DNA of 64,000 bases from Glomus cerebriforme (Eukaryota; Glomeromycota; Glomeromycetes; Glomerales; Glomeraceae), in assembly GCA_003550305.1 (NCBI GenBank), contig QKYT01000031.1, positions 299,754-363,753 of the forward strand. Direction: 5' to 3'. Made by a program: the position numbers and the translations under genes. Below are positions 34,360-48,400 of the stretch, piece after piece. Position 1 is the first letter of the stretch, and every line of letters begins with the position of its first letter. Below the pieces are notes generated by a model. It was not told where the DNA came from. It made no database searches and worked only from the letters and a program-made list of their open reading frames with translations.

Positions 34360-34849
34360 TTCGCGAGAAACGGAAAGATCGACATTAGTGATTAGCGGGG
34401 CATTTTAGCTATAATCTATATGTTGCAAAGCGCCTCTAACCTGCATTATGATAATTTTAATTAGTATGGTGGCCTATAAACCACACAAAAATCACATGAC
34501 TTTAAAAATTTATAAATTAAAAATAAAACAATGATTTGAAAATTTAAATCGATAAAATTATAGAACAACATGTGCTTAACATTTATATCGGTTTATTTTT
34601 TAAAAGTATTATGTAATTTTTGGAGTTATTATTTAAAGTTCAAGAAGTTTCATATGATATATATAGTAAAATGAAAATTTTTGAACTAAGAATTAGCACA
34701 ATATACATGAAATTTTCATATGAAAATCAGCATTTTACTTTAAATTTCCCACGCTTTGATCAATATAATAATAATGATATGTCCATCAAAGAGAAAAATT
34801 ATTGTTAAAGAGCAAGGATGAAATAGTAATAGAATATTTGTAAAGAAAT

Positions 34850-35330
34850 CACAAGTTGATAATGAAAATAATTGGGGAGATAAAAATAACAATGGTTAGG
34901 ATGAAATTGATTTATCAAACAAAAATGAAAATAAAAGTAAGTTAGTCTGATCAAGTAATACACATCTGAAACAAAAGAAACATAGACCTTATTTTACCAG
35001 AACAACCAAAAAATCAACTTATTTTGATAAATATGGACCAAGTGGTTCTTTCACAAGAGCTGCAAAAGAAACTTTGAATATTTTAACACTTATAAATAAA
35101 CAATCAAATCTGAATGATTTTGATGAAGTATTGGATGATGTAAAAAATGAACACAATAATCAGCTTAATCTAAAGATAAGGATTGAAAATTTGAGAATCA
35201 AACTTAAAGAAAAACAAAAATCATTAAATGTATCTGAATTTAACAAAAAATGAGTGATCTTTAAATATTTAAAAAGACTAGATGATAATGGAAGAGGTAG
35301 TTTACATTAATAGAGAGCATGAACTATCTA
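34850..35330 (+). pseudogene. Fragment of a transposon-encoded protein, plus strand
   Basis: From about 34,965 a frame reads RPYFTRTTKKSTYFDKYGPS and then SFTRAAKETLNIL, followed by a Lys/Leu/Asn-rich coiled-coil-like stretch ending SLNVSEFNKK at about 35,250, where a TGA occurs. Similar text continues after the stop (IFKYLKRLDDNGRG). It looks like the N-terminal part of a transposon protein of a kind I associate with Rhizophagus repeats. No catalytic motif is present. A shortened copy of the same DNA lies at about 43,000-43,090. Confidence 0.45.
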
Positions 35331-35588
35331 TTATTGGGCCAATTATTGGCTCTAATATAATCATCTTCCAATAAGCCATCAAGATAGGATCCCAGATAAT
35401 TATAATAAAGGTCACATACAAGATACTAATTAAAAATTGACAGAAATATACATAATTTTAGCTATTTTAATATACACTTTTATTATATGACCCTTTATAT
35501 ATATTATAAATATCTTTTTTTATCATATGACTTCAATACAATTTTTTTATAAAAAAAATAGGCAGGAAAGCTTTATTATGTATTAAAT

Positions 35589-38500
35589 TTATTCAGCATT
35601 ACCATTAGTTAATTTTATAGCAATAATCAATTGTAATTTATTTATAATTGATTTAAAAAAATTATAGATTGCCATTTCTTTTTTTACCACAATTAAATAT
35701 TCTATATTTTCAGTAAAATTTTCGCAACTACCTAAATAATAAATGATCAAATAACTAGGAATATGTGAAAACAAAACATATTTTGATTTATTCATTAGAA
35801 AACATCCAAAAATATTGGGAATTTGTTCTATATAAACACATACTGAAATATAAGAAAGTAAATCAATACAGTTAGTACTATCAATATAAGAATGATAATT
35901 TGATAGTTTATGATATATAACCAAAAATTGAACAAGGCATATTTTCGATCCCAAAAGTGCAAATGCATAACCATCACATTTGGCAGGATTTTTTGAAGTA
36001 ATATTTGCAACACTAATCCTTGGTAGCGCTAAAAATATTAATTAATATATTATATAAAACTCACAAATTGAAAGCATAGAAATAATTAATTAGTACCTGG
36101 AGCATTTTGATGTCTTTCTAATACTTCTAAACATTTTCTATTTTGCCATTTTTTTAGTTCTTAAGATTCCAGATTTTGCACTATCATTTTGAGCCAAAAC
36201 AATTATATTATTAATCTTATTTGGATTGAGATTTAAAGTTAAATTATACGTCACGTAAATCCTCTCCATTTTTTGACTTAAATAAGCTTCATGTTTACAG
36301 CATTATAAAATTAAATATGAAATATCCAATTTTCCTGATGATAAAACACCTGTTTGAAATATTTCACTGCTTTTTTAAATAATTTTTTTATCTGACTGAT
36401 TATATATAAAATCTGTTTCTACTTGACTTTATTCTAAATCATCAGTTTTTTTCAAATTAATAATATTGTACATACTAGTAACCAGCTCTGTAGCCTTGCT
36501 AATTTTATTTAACTCATAACTAGCTTTATTAATTTCTTCTAATCTATCACTATCTTGATTTAAGTCATACTAATTTAAATCATCTTTCTGATTCGAATCA
36601 ATATCTACTAGTAAATCATTTTCACAAGCTAATATATATATAATAAGAATTCCACCATAAAAAAGATTCTTGTACTCTATAAATTCCAGAACTTTGGCAA
36701 ATGCAATTGCTTATTCATGAGCTTCATGAACAATCAAATGCATTTCGTCATCTGTAGAATATGTTGTTAAATTATGAATATTATCAGCAATAATATCTTC
36801 ATAATAATTTACTATATAACCTAATGTAAACATCTAAATTAATAATATAGTATAATTAAAAATATAAAACTAATTTTTCATTACCTTCAGCTGAAGTTTT
36901 TTCAGTATTCACTTTTGCTAATAATGCATTAGTATGAGTTTGAAACATATTTATAATTTTTAGAACATTTTGTACTAGATCTCCAAATATAAAATTATTG
37001 CGTAATTATCGAGCTAGTCCAAAAAAATGTTCACATAATTCAGTTCCATGAATCCATATGCATAATGGAACTGAAGGATAATAATCCCGATATACTAATA
37101 TTAATAAAATCTAAAGCAATTTATATTAATATATTGAATATTATACACAAATATTATTAATAAATACTTACTAATGATTCTGCCAAACTAATAAATATTT
37201 AAAAGTTTGGGATGCAAAAAAATTTTTCGTTATATTTATAATATCCGGATAATTTTTTTGAATATTTTTGATATGATTTTTCCACATATAAAGAAAAAAA
37301 TAGGCTGTCATTACCATTCGTAATCTTTCTTTATGTGAAATCGTATGACTTTGATATGCATCAATTAATTCACCTAAAAAAGTAAACTTTAATTAAAATA
37401 ATTAAAATTATAATCAATTATATATAAATAAATAATAAATATTTACCAACTATAAAAAGATAAATAAATAAATCATCTTTACTATAATTTTTAATTCATT
37501 TTGATCATATACTTGTTTTAAGAACGTTGAATAAAAAATCCAATATGCTGCACTGTCATCTTGACGGTCTGCATTTTCTACATTATGCTTGTATAACACA
37601 CTATCAGACATTTTACTAAGCATAAGTATTTGATCATATCTTGCAGTTTCAGTTCCTAAAGTAAGTAATCATGCTCTAGAGAATAATGCATCTTTACCAC
37701 TTTTCTTTCCATGCTTTGAATCTTGAATGCAAATTACTGGACCAATTTGTAAAAAAACTGGATACATAAACTTGATGTTATACAGTTTATCTTCAAAAAT
37801 AATTTTTTCTGTAGTTAATGTATTAATTAGCATTGACTATGAATTGAATTCATTTGCTGTCCCATTTGAACCAAAAGAAATTATATTAATTTTCAATTGT
37901 GCTATATATTCTAAAACATAAGAATATTAGCAGCTTTCTCTTTGTTATTATTTGAAATTAAACCAATAACTATCGGTAGGATTTTGGGTAAAGGAATCTA
38001 AATAAAAAAAAAATATAAATTAATATTTTATTTAATTAAATTATAATTTAAAATAGATATTAATAATAAATACTTGAAATAAATAAACTTAAACTTGTTT
38101 TGCTATAGCTTTTTTGACCTTTATTTCATCAATAATTGCAATAATTTCCTCATAGTTTAACATCTTTGTTTCTAGAATTGATAAAGTTGACCCAATAACA
38201 TAGCCTAAAGTTGTTGAATAACTAAGGTATTCTTTTAATTTTGTATTATCAGTTATCACAACAACCGGACCATTATAATTTAATGAATCAGCAAATCTTT
38301 TGAATCACACCATATTTTCATAACAAATTTCTGTATTAATGACTGTATCATCTGATTGTGCATTATGTAATCTTTATTATAATAAAATGGATTAAATGAT
38401 AATTTAGAACAAATTTGTATTACATATGCAAAAATAAACATTACAGTACCTAATATTATGGAATATGCGTATAGCTAAATTTTGTTTAAACATTTCATAT

Positions 38501-40503
38501 TCTCTTGTTTCTAATGATGCCAAAATAGTTGTAAAATTTGCAAAGTTTTCAGTGTATTGCAAATTCTGATTTCTTTTATTTTTTTGTTTATGATCAGCTA
38601 TTTCTAGCATGATTTTACAAAGTCCTTCAAAAACTTTTTGTCCCTTACCATCCTTTTTCTACTAATATTGGCCAAAATAAGTTTTGCTTTGAATCTACTG
38701 AATAATAGAATTCATTAAGATTAAAGTCATTCAAGTATTTAAAGATCAGATTTTTTTTAATTATATGTTTTGGTATAAAATTTTGATTTTCTATTTTTGG
38801 AATTTGCCGTTCAATGCATTCTAACAATATAATATATAATTAATATAAAGTTAAATTTAATAATTATTTATTTATAATTGTAATAATTACCCTTAAAATT
38901 CTGTCGCTATTTAACTTCATACATTTTTTACAAATTTTTTCTCTGTTTGTTGTTATAATTTCACATTTTACACTTCGAATACAATTAGAATTAAAATTAT
39001 TACGCCATTTTGCCCTTGCAACTAATTTATTTTCTAATTTAATTTTTTTGTTATTCATCAATCTTTTTCAACTAAAATTTTTGTCACATTTTTTTTGGAA
39101 ATAATTCTTTCACTAATACTTCAACACATGGTGCTCCACCATAATGAATAATTCTACCAATTCTTTGTAAATATTTTAAATGTTCTTTGTCTCTTAATCT
39201 GATATATAAAATTTGTTTTGATTTTGCAGAATTTATAAAATAGTTTGTGAGTAGTCGTGTTTCTTTTATTAATAAACAGTTGCTAGTTTTACTATGTTGT
39301 TCTAAATTTTTTGGATTGTATGCTTAATGCAATTTGATTATTTTTCCACATTTACATTGAATTTGGTTGCGAGTAATAATTTTATTAACTTTTGGATGAT
39401 TTTGTAATCTTTTATTCTAATTAATAAATAATTAATTTTTAGCATTATAAATTAATTATAAATAGATTAATTGTTTTGAATTCTTATACTTGCTTTAATA
39501 CAATCAAGTTTTGTCATTCGCTTTTGACTATTTCATTTCTTAATATCTTTTTTATTATTAGTAACATGTAATGATGACAATGATGATGAAAATGATGATG
39601 ATGACAACGATGATGATGATAGTTCGCCATCATTATCATCAATATTTAAGTTAAATTTTACTATATTAGAATACTTTTCTAATTCAATAATGTTGAAAGG
39701 TATATTTTCATCTTCACTAGATTGATCATCATGCATCTTAATATCAACATTTGGATCAAGTGAAAATAGTGAATTTCTTTTAAAAACTGAAACAAAATGA
39801 TCTGTTTGTGGTAAAGAATCATTAATATTCTACTTTCCATTTGATGGTGTCCACATTATTATTATAGAATCATCATAAGCTTTAATTCATGATTCAATTA
39901 ATTTATTGTACAATAAACTAATTAGTTGAGAAACAGTCAGAGAATATATTGACATTATTGGTCTTTGAATGACTGATGCTAAGCTGTATAATCTAACAAT
40001 TGAACAAAATTAATGTAGCTTAGACATATAAGCAATTTCACCAATATATTCTCTTTCTTTATTATGATATGTAGTTAGCATATCTGAATTTTTGGCTAAA
40101 TTTAAAGCTGTATCAGAAAAATAATAATCTTCTTCAACAAATTTTGATTAAGGTAAAAATCTGAAAATTTCATTAATTCTACAATCATAGCTAGTTTAAA
40201 TTGTAATGCTAGCCTTTAATTTGCATTAAAAATTAGAGAAATAAAATTTAATAAACAATCTCTATTAGAAAAGACAGTTGCAGAAGTTAAGTGTGGATAT
40301 TGTAAATGGAGGATTTTTTTAGCAGTATTATCAATATTTGCTAATAAAGGAAAAGTTTCATGAGGAGTATTAAAAGCAATAGAAAAAATATCAGATGTAT
40401 TAATAGATAAAACATAAGCTTGAACAGAATGAATATCAGGAGATGGAATTATAGAAAGAAATTTATTAATGTTTAAAAGTTGCTCAAGGTTATTATTATT
40501 CAT
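35589..40503 (-). pseudogene. Broken transposon-encoded protein(s), minus strand
   Basis: A series of minus-strand frames interrupted by stops and shifts. From the 5' side: 40503-40216 (SVQAYVLSINTSDIF, HETFPLLANID), then about 40,180-39,720 with YSLASVIQRPIMSIYS and IIIMWTP ... TDHFVSVF. Next is an Asp/Ser-rich segment (39736-39533), a Cys-containing part (CKCGKIIKLH, NPKNLEQHSKTSNCL, GGAPCVEVLVKELFPKK) and TENFANFTTILASLE at about 38,520. Then come VVVITDNTKLKEYLSYS and GYVIGSTLS at about 38,170-38,270, and a last frame 35954-35589. The LASVxxxPIxSIY ... WT ... DHFV pattern recalls OTU/vertnin-like domains attached to some eukaryotic transposases, and the later part resembles a transposase core. 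Both calls are tentative. No intact product is possible. Confidence 0.45.
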
Positions 40504-41546
40504 TTTGTATTGATATTAGCATATAATAACAAAAAGATAAAGATGTGAGATGTATATACACATCAACATTTTAAAAGTAATAAATGGTAAAACACACTAA
40601 ATTTCTGATAAGTTTATCATAGTAAAATTTAATGAATTTATTGTATTGTATTATAAAATAATATTCTTCTGAAAGCTATTATATTATGGTAAATTTATCT
40701 GAAAGATTTGATAGATTTATTACGTCATGAATTTGAAATTTTGCTATTTATATAAAATTGATATAATATTCATATGATATTTTCCAAAATATATGCTTAA
40801 AAATTAAAAATAACATGTGATCTTAAAAATTTGCCCAAAATTATATACTTTTTTTTCTGTAACCTAATTTTGTGATACTCTATTTTGACATATAACCTTT
40901 ACTTAAAATACCCATTTTTTCATATGATTTTTCGATTAAAAACATAAAATTATATATTTTTTTTGCATATGACCTTTATTATAATTATCCAGAATCCTAA
41001 CAAGGTAAGCATCAAAAGATAATGCGACCTGTTAACATCATTTAATGAAGATGTAGTATCAATAATAAAATAATAATAAACTGTACTTTACAATTAAAAT
41101 TAAATAAAATAAAATAATCTTATTATGATTTAAAATCTTTATTTCTAATATTTTTAAGTATATAAAAATATATACTAATATTTTCTAACTGAATATTTAT
41201 TTTAAAATGTACAATTTTTCATTAATTTTTAAAGTGCATAAAAATAAGAAATTTTTTTTTCTTTTAATATTTTTAAAAAAGTTTATGTCTAAGTTTTTTC
41301 GTGATACTTTGTCTTTTCACGATATTTTGATTAGCTTGATATTTGATATACAACCACAAACTAATCAAATTTAGAGAGGGTACAGAATAAGAATCTACAT
41401 CCCTAGGATCTAGGATAAAGATCTACACCCAGGGTACATGTTAAGGATCTTTGTAAAAAAAAAATGCAATATCACGTGACTAAATGCTAAAAAGTCAGAC
41501 ATCTGAAATTTCAGACTAGTGTGATTTATAGGTGATAACCACTATA

Positions 41547-42177
41547 TTACAAATAATTTAGCTAATATTAATTGCAAAAAAATGGGCAAAAAAATATAGT
41601 ATACCCTATTACCTTATCATATCCATAATCTTCAGCCAGTGATTTTAATAGTAAAATTTAATAAAAATGTCTAATTGCATAATTTTAATCTTCATTTAAA
41701 ATTTGCAATTTTGAAAATATTCTTATGATTTTTTTTATAAGAAGTAGCTAAAAAGTCATAAATTAATCTATTATTTTTAAAGATCCAAATTCCAAAACAA
41801 TTAGGGTCATAACATATATTACCTAATATTAGTTTCATAAAAAGTTCTATATCACCCTTTAGGTAAGATTTTTTCAACTAATAATATTTAAATATATATA
41901 TAGTATTAATTTTGACCAATAAAAATACATAATTTTGTATCACGTAAGATTTTGTTTACCTTCACCTCCTAAAATATTACCTAATAAATGTCATGCTTCT
42001 TATCAAAATATGCCAATATTTGCCCAATGGCTCTAGATTATAGACACTAATAAATTTAATTATAAAATTGCCTCGTTAATTCTTTCTATTTCTTACAAAT
42101 TGTGAATTAAAAAATTATCTATGTGATGAATAATTGTGTGACAAATAGAATTTCATTCCTGAAAAATTTTAAATTCC
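41547..42177. other. AT-rich spacer between two transposons
   Basis: About 630 bases with no recognisable gene. Fragments such as GTGACAAATAGGATTTCA-like text also occur inside the neighbouring element (near 42,500), suggesting more repeat debris. Confidence 0.4.
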
Positions 42178-43224
42178 TATGATAGCTGTTACTTATAAAC
42201 CTCACAAAAGTCATATGATTTTAAAACTTTATAAATTAAAATCAGGGTAAATAAGAATCTAGTATGGGAGTGAGATATTTATACATCGCTGAGAATTTTC
42301 CTAATTTAGTAATTCCAGCCAAAATTAAGAAAATTTCTTTTTTTGGGAATCTTATGTAATCTAAATTTCAATTTTGAAAAGAAATAAAATTGCTTATTTT
42401 TGGTTTGTATAATGTTACTTAATGTCCAAAAAATAGAAATTCTGGCCATAATTAAAGTTTTCGGCCAAAATTAAAAGACGTGACAATTAACATGTGACAA
42501 ATAGGATTTCACATCTTGAAAAAATTCTAAATTTCTAGAATAAATAGTAAAAATGAAAGTCAGAGGGTGTGATATGGGATGACAAATTGGAGGTGATGAA
42601 TAATGATGTTATACCTCTGTGAGATATACATTTGTCCTTAAAATTAAATTAATTATTGGCAAATTTAAACCAATAAAATTATAGATCAACATGTACTTAA
42701 TATTTTTATCAATTTATTTTTTCAAGATTTTGGAGCTATTACAATTTAAAGTCTAAGAATTTTTCATAATAGTATATATTAAAAATGGAAAATTTTGGAC
42801 TAAAGAATTAGCAATATTTAAGTGAAATCTCATATAAAATTTAAAATTTCATCTCAATTTTCTCATGTTTTTGATCAATTTTAACAATAATATTCATCTA
42901 TCAAAGAAAAAATCTATAGTTAAAGAGTAAAAATAAGATAACAGTAGAAAATTTGCAAAGAAATCATAAGTTAATGATAATTGGGAAATAAAAATAATAG
43001 CAAATAGGATGAAATTTATTTACCAAACAAAAACAAAAATTAAAAGTTTTGGATTATGTAAAAAATGAATATAATAATTAGCTTAATATTAATGAAAAAA
43101 TTAATGCAATTCTGAATTTTGTATAATATAAAAGAAAATTTTATAATGCTAGCCAAAATTATGATGCTTATAATACATGTGCAAAATTTTGGATTAATGT
43201 AATTTATAGATAACAGCTATCATA
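42178..43224. mobile_element. Non-autonomous deletion derivative of the 34,465-41,546 transposon (left copy)
   Basis: Both ends start TATGATAGCTGTTA followed by (C/T)(T/C)TATAAA in inverted orientation, which is a near-perfect terminal repeat. About 42,660-43,090 matches 34,535-35,175 of the larger transposon, for example the shared TAAAATTATAGA(A/T)CAACATGT block, with an internal jump near 43,040. An extra segment of about 410 bases at about 42,245-42,655 is absent from the mirrored copy at 61,300-61,900. It forms the outer end of the giant palindrome. Confidence 0.7.
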
Positions 43225-44689
43225 TTGTAATGAAAGATATAAAAGAAAGGTCTCATTAATAATGAGTTCTATTATCTTTCCAGTTGGTAAAATTGGTAAA
43301 TTAACTATTACTTATAAATTTGGTTAATTAACCAGTTAATTAATGGTTAATTAATCTATAAGTAACATATATATATTAATTATATATAATTTAAAAATAT
43401 ATAAATAATATATTGTAATTTATTAAAAATTTGAAATAAATTTTATTTTATTTATTCTTTATCTAAATAATTCAAATCTAATTATACTATCCATATTATT
43501 AGAATTATCATTTTTATTATTATTATCATTTTAATTATCTTTATTATTATCATTATCACTAATATTAAAATTATTAATTTGTTTCTTTTTTTGTTAGTTT
43601 GAGTTTACTTTTAAAACTCTATTATATATTTTAAGATTTTAATAAATCATAAAATAAAATGATCATCAAATTATAAATTAATAATTATAATTTATAAATT
43701 ATAATTACTAAATTTATAAAATTTATGAGAGCCATTACCAATAATTAAGAGCTTAGATTGGAGGTAAGGTAATTATTTTGTTTTTGAATAATAGAAGATT
43801 TGGGAAAGGTGAGAAGGTCCAGTGTAAGCTCTTTAATGGATAGGTATAGGATAGTATAGTTTTGGATAGGAAAGATATTAATAGAATAGAGAAAATAGCG
43901 TTAAAAAAATATATATAATTTTTCATTACCAAGAGTGGTAGTTTTTACTGCAAGGCTAAGATAACCCTTATAGTAATGTACATGTGACTCCATTCTTTAT
44001 GGACAGGATAAGATTTTTCAAACTGGATACATATGGGATTGTATCATACAGTTTGGTAATAGTGATCCTATTTTCCATTCTGCTTCACTGGTAAGTTAAA
44101 GGTAACTTAGTTGGATATTTCGCTTCTCTTCAAGACTACGAGCAAAATTTTAAGGGAGAATTGTTTTCATTCTCTACCTAAATAGAGTAAACGTGATACT
44201 CTTTTCTCAGTTGTAATGACATGAACAAATAATTGTAACATGCAATAGTGTTTATTTTTTAACTGATTATGTATTCTTGAATAATAATCAATAAAATTTA
44301 TTTGTGAGAAAGGTTTAAAAAAAAAAAAAATTTATAAAATTTAATAAATTAAATCATATATTTAAATTCTTATATTTTTATTAGTTAATTAAAAGTAATA
44401 GTTATTTAACTATTTTAAATTAATTATAAGTAATATAATTAATAATTAATTAACTTTTATCCCTACTCTATACTTGTATAGACTTTCTTTTTTACATAGG
44501 TGACTTATACAATCGTATATATTATCATGCCAGGTTGGTAATGCATGCAATGATAAATAAGCGTGACAAATAGGATTTAAAAATCCAAATAAATAGTAAT
44601 TTTGAATTACAACTAGATGTGATACTGATGACAAATATGCAGTTATAATAATACTCCTTAAATGTATATCACATAAAAAATATAAAAAT

Positions 44690-45420
44690 TTTTTTCTTTA
44701 ATATAAAATTTTTAAATTTTTACAGTAAATATAATTTCTACTATTCTGCAAGTTTACTTATGTTCTGTTTTTGACTTTATATATAAATGATTAATTTTAC
44801 TGTTTTTACCTATCATTTCTAAAAATAAATTTAACAAAAATAAAATTTTTGTCAAATAAATCAATAATGATATTTAAAATTGCTTTTAGTATTTTAAGTA
44901 AACTTGCAGAATAGCTAAAATTAGATAAATTTAGCTATATATTAATATAAAAAATTTTCTTTTTATGATTTTTATTACATCATATCAGCTAGTTACGGCA
45001 CCCCTTGACTGTGTGCCAGGTTTGTGGTGCAGCAATTTTTCAAAAAAATACATAAAAGATTTTTTCTTTGACATAAAACTTTTAAAATTTTACTACAGAT
45101 GTGATTTCTGCTACTCTACAAGTTTACTTATGCTTTGAAAGAAGGTTTAAAATGCCGTTTTTGACTTTACATATAAATGATTGATTTTACCGTCTTTACC
45201 GTCTTTGCTGATTATTTCCAAAAATGGATTTGATAAAAATAAAATTTTTGTCAAATAATTCAATAATGATATTTAAAATTGCTTTTGGCACTCTAAGTAA
45301 ACTTGCAGAGCAGCCAAAACTAGATATATTTAGTAAATTTTAAAAGCTATATGTTAATATAAAAAATTTTCTTTTTATGATTTTTTGTTGCACTACATCG
45401 GCTAGCTGTGCCATAAACCT
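44690..45420. repeat. Imperfect tandem duplication in the left arm only (about 370 bases per unit)
   Basis: Copy 1 (about 44,690-45,000) and copy 2 (about 45,060-45,412) share, in order, the TATAAAA(T/C)TTTTAAA block, CTA(T/C)TCT(G/A)CAAGTTTACTTATG, TTGACTTTA(T/C)ATATAAATGAT, AAAATTTTTGTCAAATAA and TTTCTTTTTATGATTTTT. The mirrored right arm (about 59,500-59,840) has one copy. Each unit also has internal inverted symmetry (GCAAGTTTACTTA facing AAGTAAACTTGC), as in a small foldback element. Confidence 0.7.
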
Positions 45421-48400
45421 GGCACACATTTCGTTTAAACCTAGTTACGTCACAAATCTAACATACATTTCATTTAAGCATCATAATATGCAGCTACATG
45501 TAATATCACATATAAGCATATATTATATATATACATACGCTATTGACTTAGTACACAAAAATAAATGCTTATCATTAGTAAGATATCATTAGTTCATATG
45601 AATTATATTTACAAAAAATGCTATACGTAATAAAATATTAATTTCACAGATAAGGACATATGATTTAACTGCATCCTGTGTTATATAATCAAATATGTAT
45701 TTTTGTAAATTTATAGAAAATAAAATTAACCTGATTTTTTTTTAAAAAAATTCTGATATAATATACATATTACAAATCTTTAAATTAATATTATGTAAGT
45801 TAATCTGATATTTCTGATATTAGAATGAAATAAGAATAAAATTTGCACATCTTAATGTAGTGATTTATAAATGTGCTCCTATATAATAAAATAAAATTCT
45901 ATTTATAAGTCATTAATAGATATAGCATGTATAGAGTACAAATAGGTATTTAAAATAACATGTAATTGTATACTTTAGTAAACTTTTATGTGATCTTAAT
46001 AATAAACAGTATATTTTTTAGTAATAACTTTATCTTTATTACTTTATTGATATTAAATCACAGTATATCAATTTGTTATAAAACTGTAATTTGTTAAATT
46101 TTCTTTTAAGTACTATTGTTAAATACATTTTAGAAAGAGATTTATTATTACTAAATAAGATCCAGGTCATTATAATTATTTTGGATAAAAAAAAATATAA
46201 TTATGAAAAATAAAGCAATATATATTTAATTAAATCTGGTTAAATTCTCATTTTCATATGTAGTAATAATAAAGTATAAAAGAAGCCTTTTTTCTAGTAC
46301 ATTTATACAAAAAAATTAATATTATAAAAAATTAGGCATTATTATCCAAAAAATCTGATTTGATCCATCAATAAATAAATTTTCTAAAAATTTACTATGC
46401 ATTATTATATCTATATCATGTCCAGTTTAACAGCTTTAAATTCTTTGAAAAGCTTGTTATTTTTAATTCTATTTACTATTTTTTTGTTCATAATAGTCAT
46501 GAGAATCATTACTATGTGATCTCTTAAACAAAAAATTTTCAATATTCTTTTCACTAAAATTAAACTATTTATTAATATGAAGATCATAAAAATTAAGAAT
46601 GAAATTAATACTAAAATCATAGATGAATTTTCTATATGTAACATTAAGATTACTAATAAATTTTTTATATATTTATTTATCCATAGAAATTAAAAATTTA
46701 ATTCACATAATGCTAGTTACTCTATAGAGGTGCAAAAAATGATATCAATAATTAGTAGTATAATTACAAGACTTGATAAAATTGAATAAAAATATCAAAG
46801 CAATTTTACTAAAATTTTATCTGAGTTTATTACAATCAATAATACTATCCAAGTTCTTATAAATAATATGGTTTGATATAATATTAATAATATATTTACT
46901 CAAAAAACTCTTTTTGATCAATACAGTATAATTAATTATTCTGAAACTTTAAGCTAATTAGAGTTTTTACATGCAAGCTTTTATTTTAGAAATTTATCAT
47001 TCAATTCATCTTTTTTTGAAAACAAAAATGTTAAGACTCATTTTAAGCAAATTTTTAATTTGCTTAGAAAGAGTAATTCTATTGACTATATATGTAAAAT
47101 TGTAGTTTGTGAAATTCATCAATTTATGGAAAAAAAGATTGGAAAGACTACTATAAAAAGTTTTTATTATAGGTATAGTGATTCAAAATATAGTACAGTA
47201 AAGTTAATTAGCAAATACTAGTTAAATAGCAAAAAAGTATTAGCAGTTTAAATAATAATATTGAGTAGTAGAAAAGAAACTGTCATTATATAAGTTAAAG
47301 TTTGGCAAAATTTTCTCTCTTAAAACATCCTATTACTTCATTCACTTTATTACTTTCATATTTTTCTTAGCCAGCTAATCCTTTTTTATATATTACTTTA
47401 TGAAAAAATATAATAAAAATTTTACTTCAAATTTTTTAAACTATATGCATATATATATATTTTTAAATATAAATTTTGTATTTATTTATCAATAAAAAAT
47501 AATTTGGCTATATTTGGCTTGTAATAAAAAAAATTAAACATCAAACTTCTTAAAAAAAAAAGAGCAAAAAAATAGCTTAATGTTAAGATTTACATTAAAT
47601 AATTAGGATTCACATACTTTCTTTCTCTTTGATAGTATCATATATATTATTTGCTAATTCTATTATTTTTTTTTACTAAAAACTAATAAAATTTCACTCA
47701 CTTTAAGTGAAAATTTTTTTTTGAAAATGATTAGCATTACAAATTGTATTCAGAAATTTTTCAATTATATAATCTGAAATTATTTATCATATTATATTAT
47801 GCCTTTCTATATTTCATTTTTATAAGTATCTGAAGGACTTAGAATTTTTTGGATATGTAAAATTATATTTATCATGCTCTAACAGCCTAATCATTACATT
47901 TCTTAAATTTAGATTTAAAAATTAGGCATAATGCAGGCTATAATTAAATGTAGTTTTATGTACATGTTTAAAAAATTGAGTTAGTAATCTACTTATGAAC
48001 AGTCAAAAAAATTTTTACAAAATATTTAATCTTTTCCTAAAAAAAAAAATTGCATATTAATTTTGAGATGAACGTGTTCTCATTTTATGTGTTAGTTAAA
48101 CATATCTCTATTGGTATATAGCCATATTTTTCTGCATTAGATATTTAAAAACAATCTCTAGGAAAGTACTTAATTAAGGTCTGATTCCTAAATGCTATTT
48201 TTTAGTATACTTTGACTTTATTTAAAAAAGTTTACTTGCTTAAGTTGAAGAAAAATTAGTAATCATTGTTATCTATTGTTATAAAACATATAATTCATCA
48301 TATGTATGGTATGCTAAGTTAGCATGATTTTTTTGTCAAATTAATTATTTACTTGAGAGAGTTTAAAGAAAGTTAGATGATGTGATTTGTTAATTATTAT

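Larger units (their letters stand above)
34465..41546. mobile_element. Degenerate 7.1 kb DNA transposon with TATGRT...CTATAAA termini
   Basis: The left end (34465) reads TATGGTGGCCTATAAACCAC and the right end, as reverse complement from 41546, reads TATAGTGGTTATCACCTATA followed by AATCACAC. They form imperfect terminal inverted repeats. TA at both edges may be a target duplication. Inside are broken coding remains on both strands (separate entries). The element is far more AT-rich than the gene region and full of stops. It shares its left about 650 bases with the two shorter elements at 42,178 and 61,900, which supports the boundary. The superfamily is not certain from sequence alone. Confidence 0.65.

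Noticed and set aside
43800..44200. Less AT-rich block conserved in both arms (mirror at 60,330-60,640) as an LTR or SINE
   Set aside because: No TG...CA ends, primer-binding site or Pol III boxes were seen; it is only a shared block of the palindrome.
44446..44634. Minus-strand frame mirrored at 59824-60024
   Set aside because: Open in both arms but short, with no motif; arms share the DNA, so the shared frame alone is not evidence of coding.
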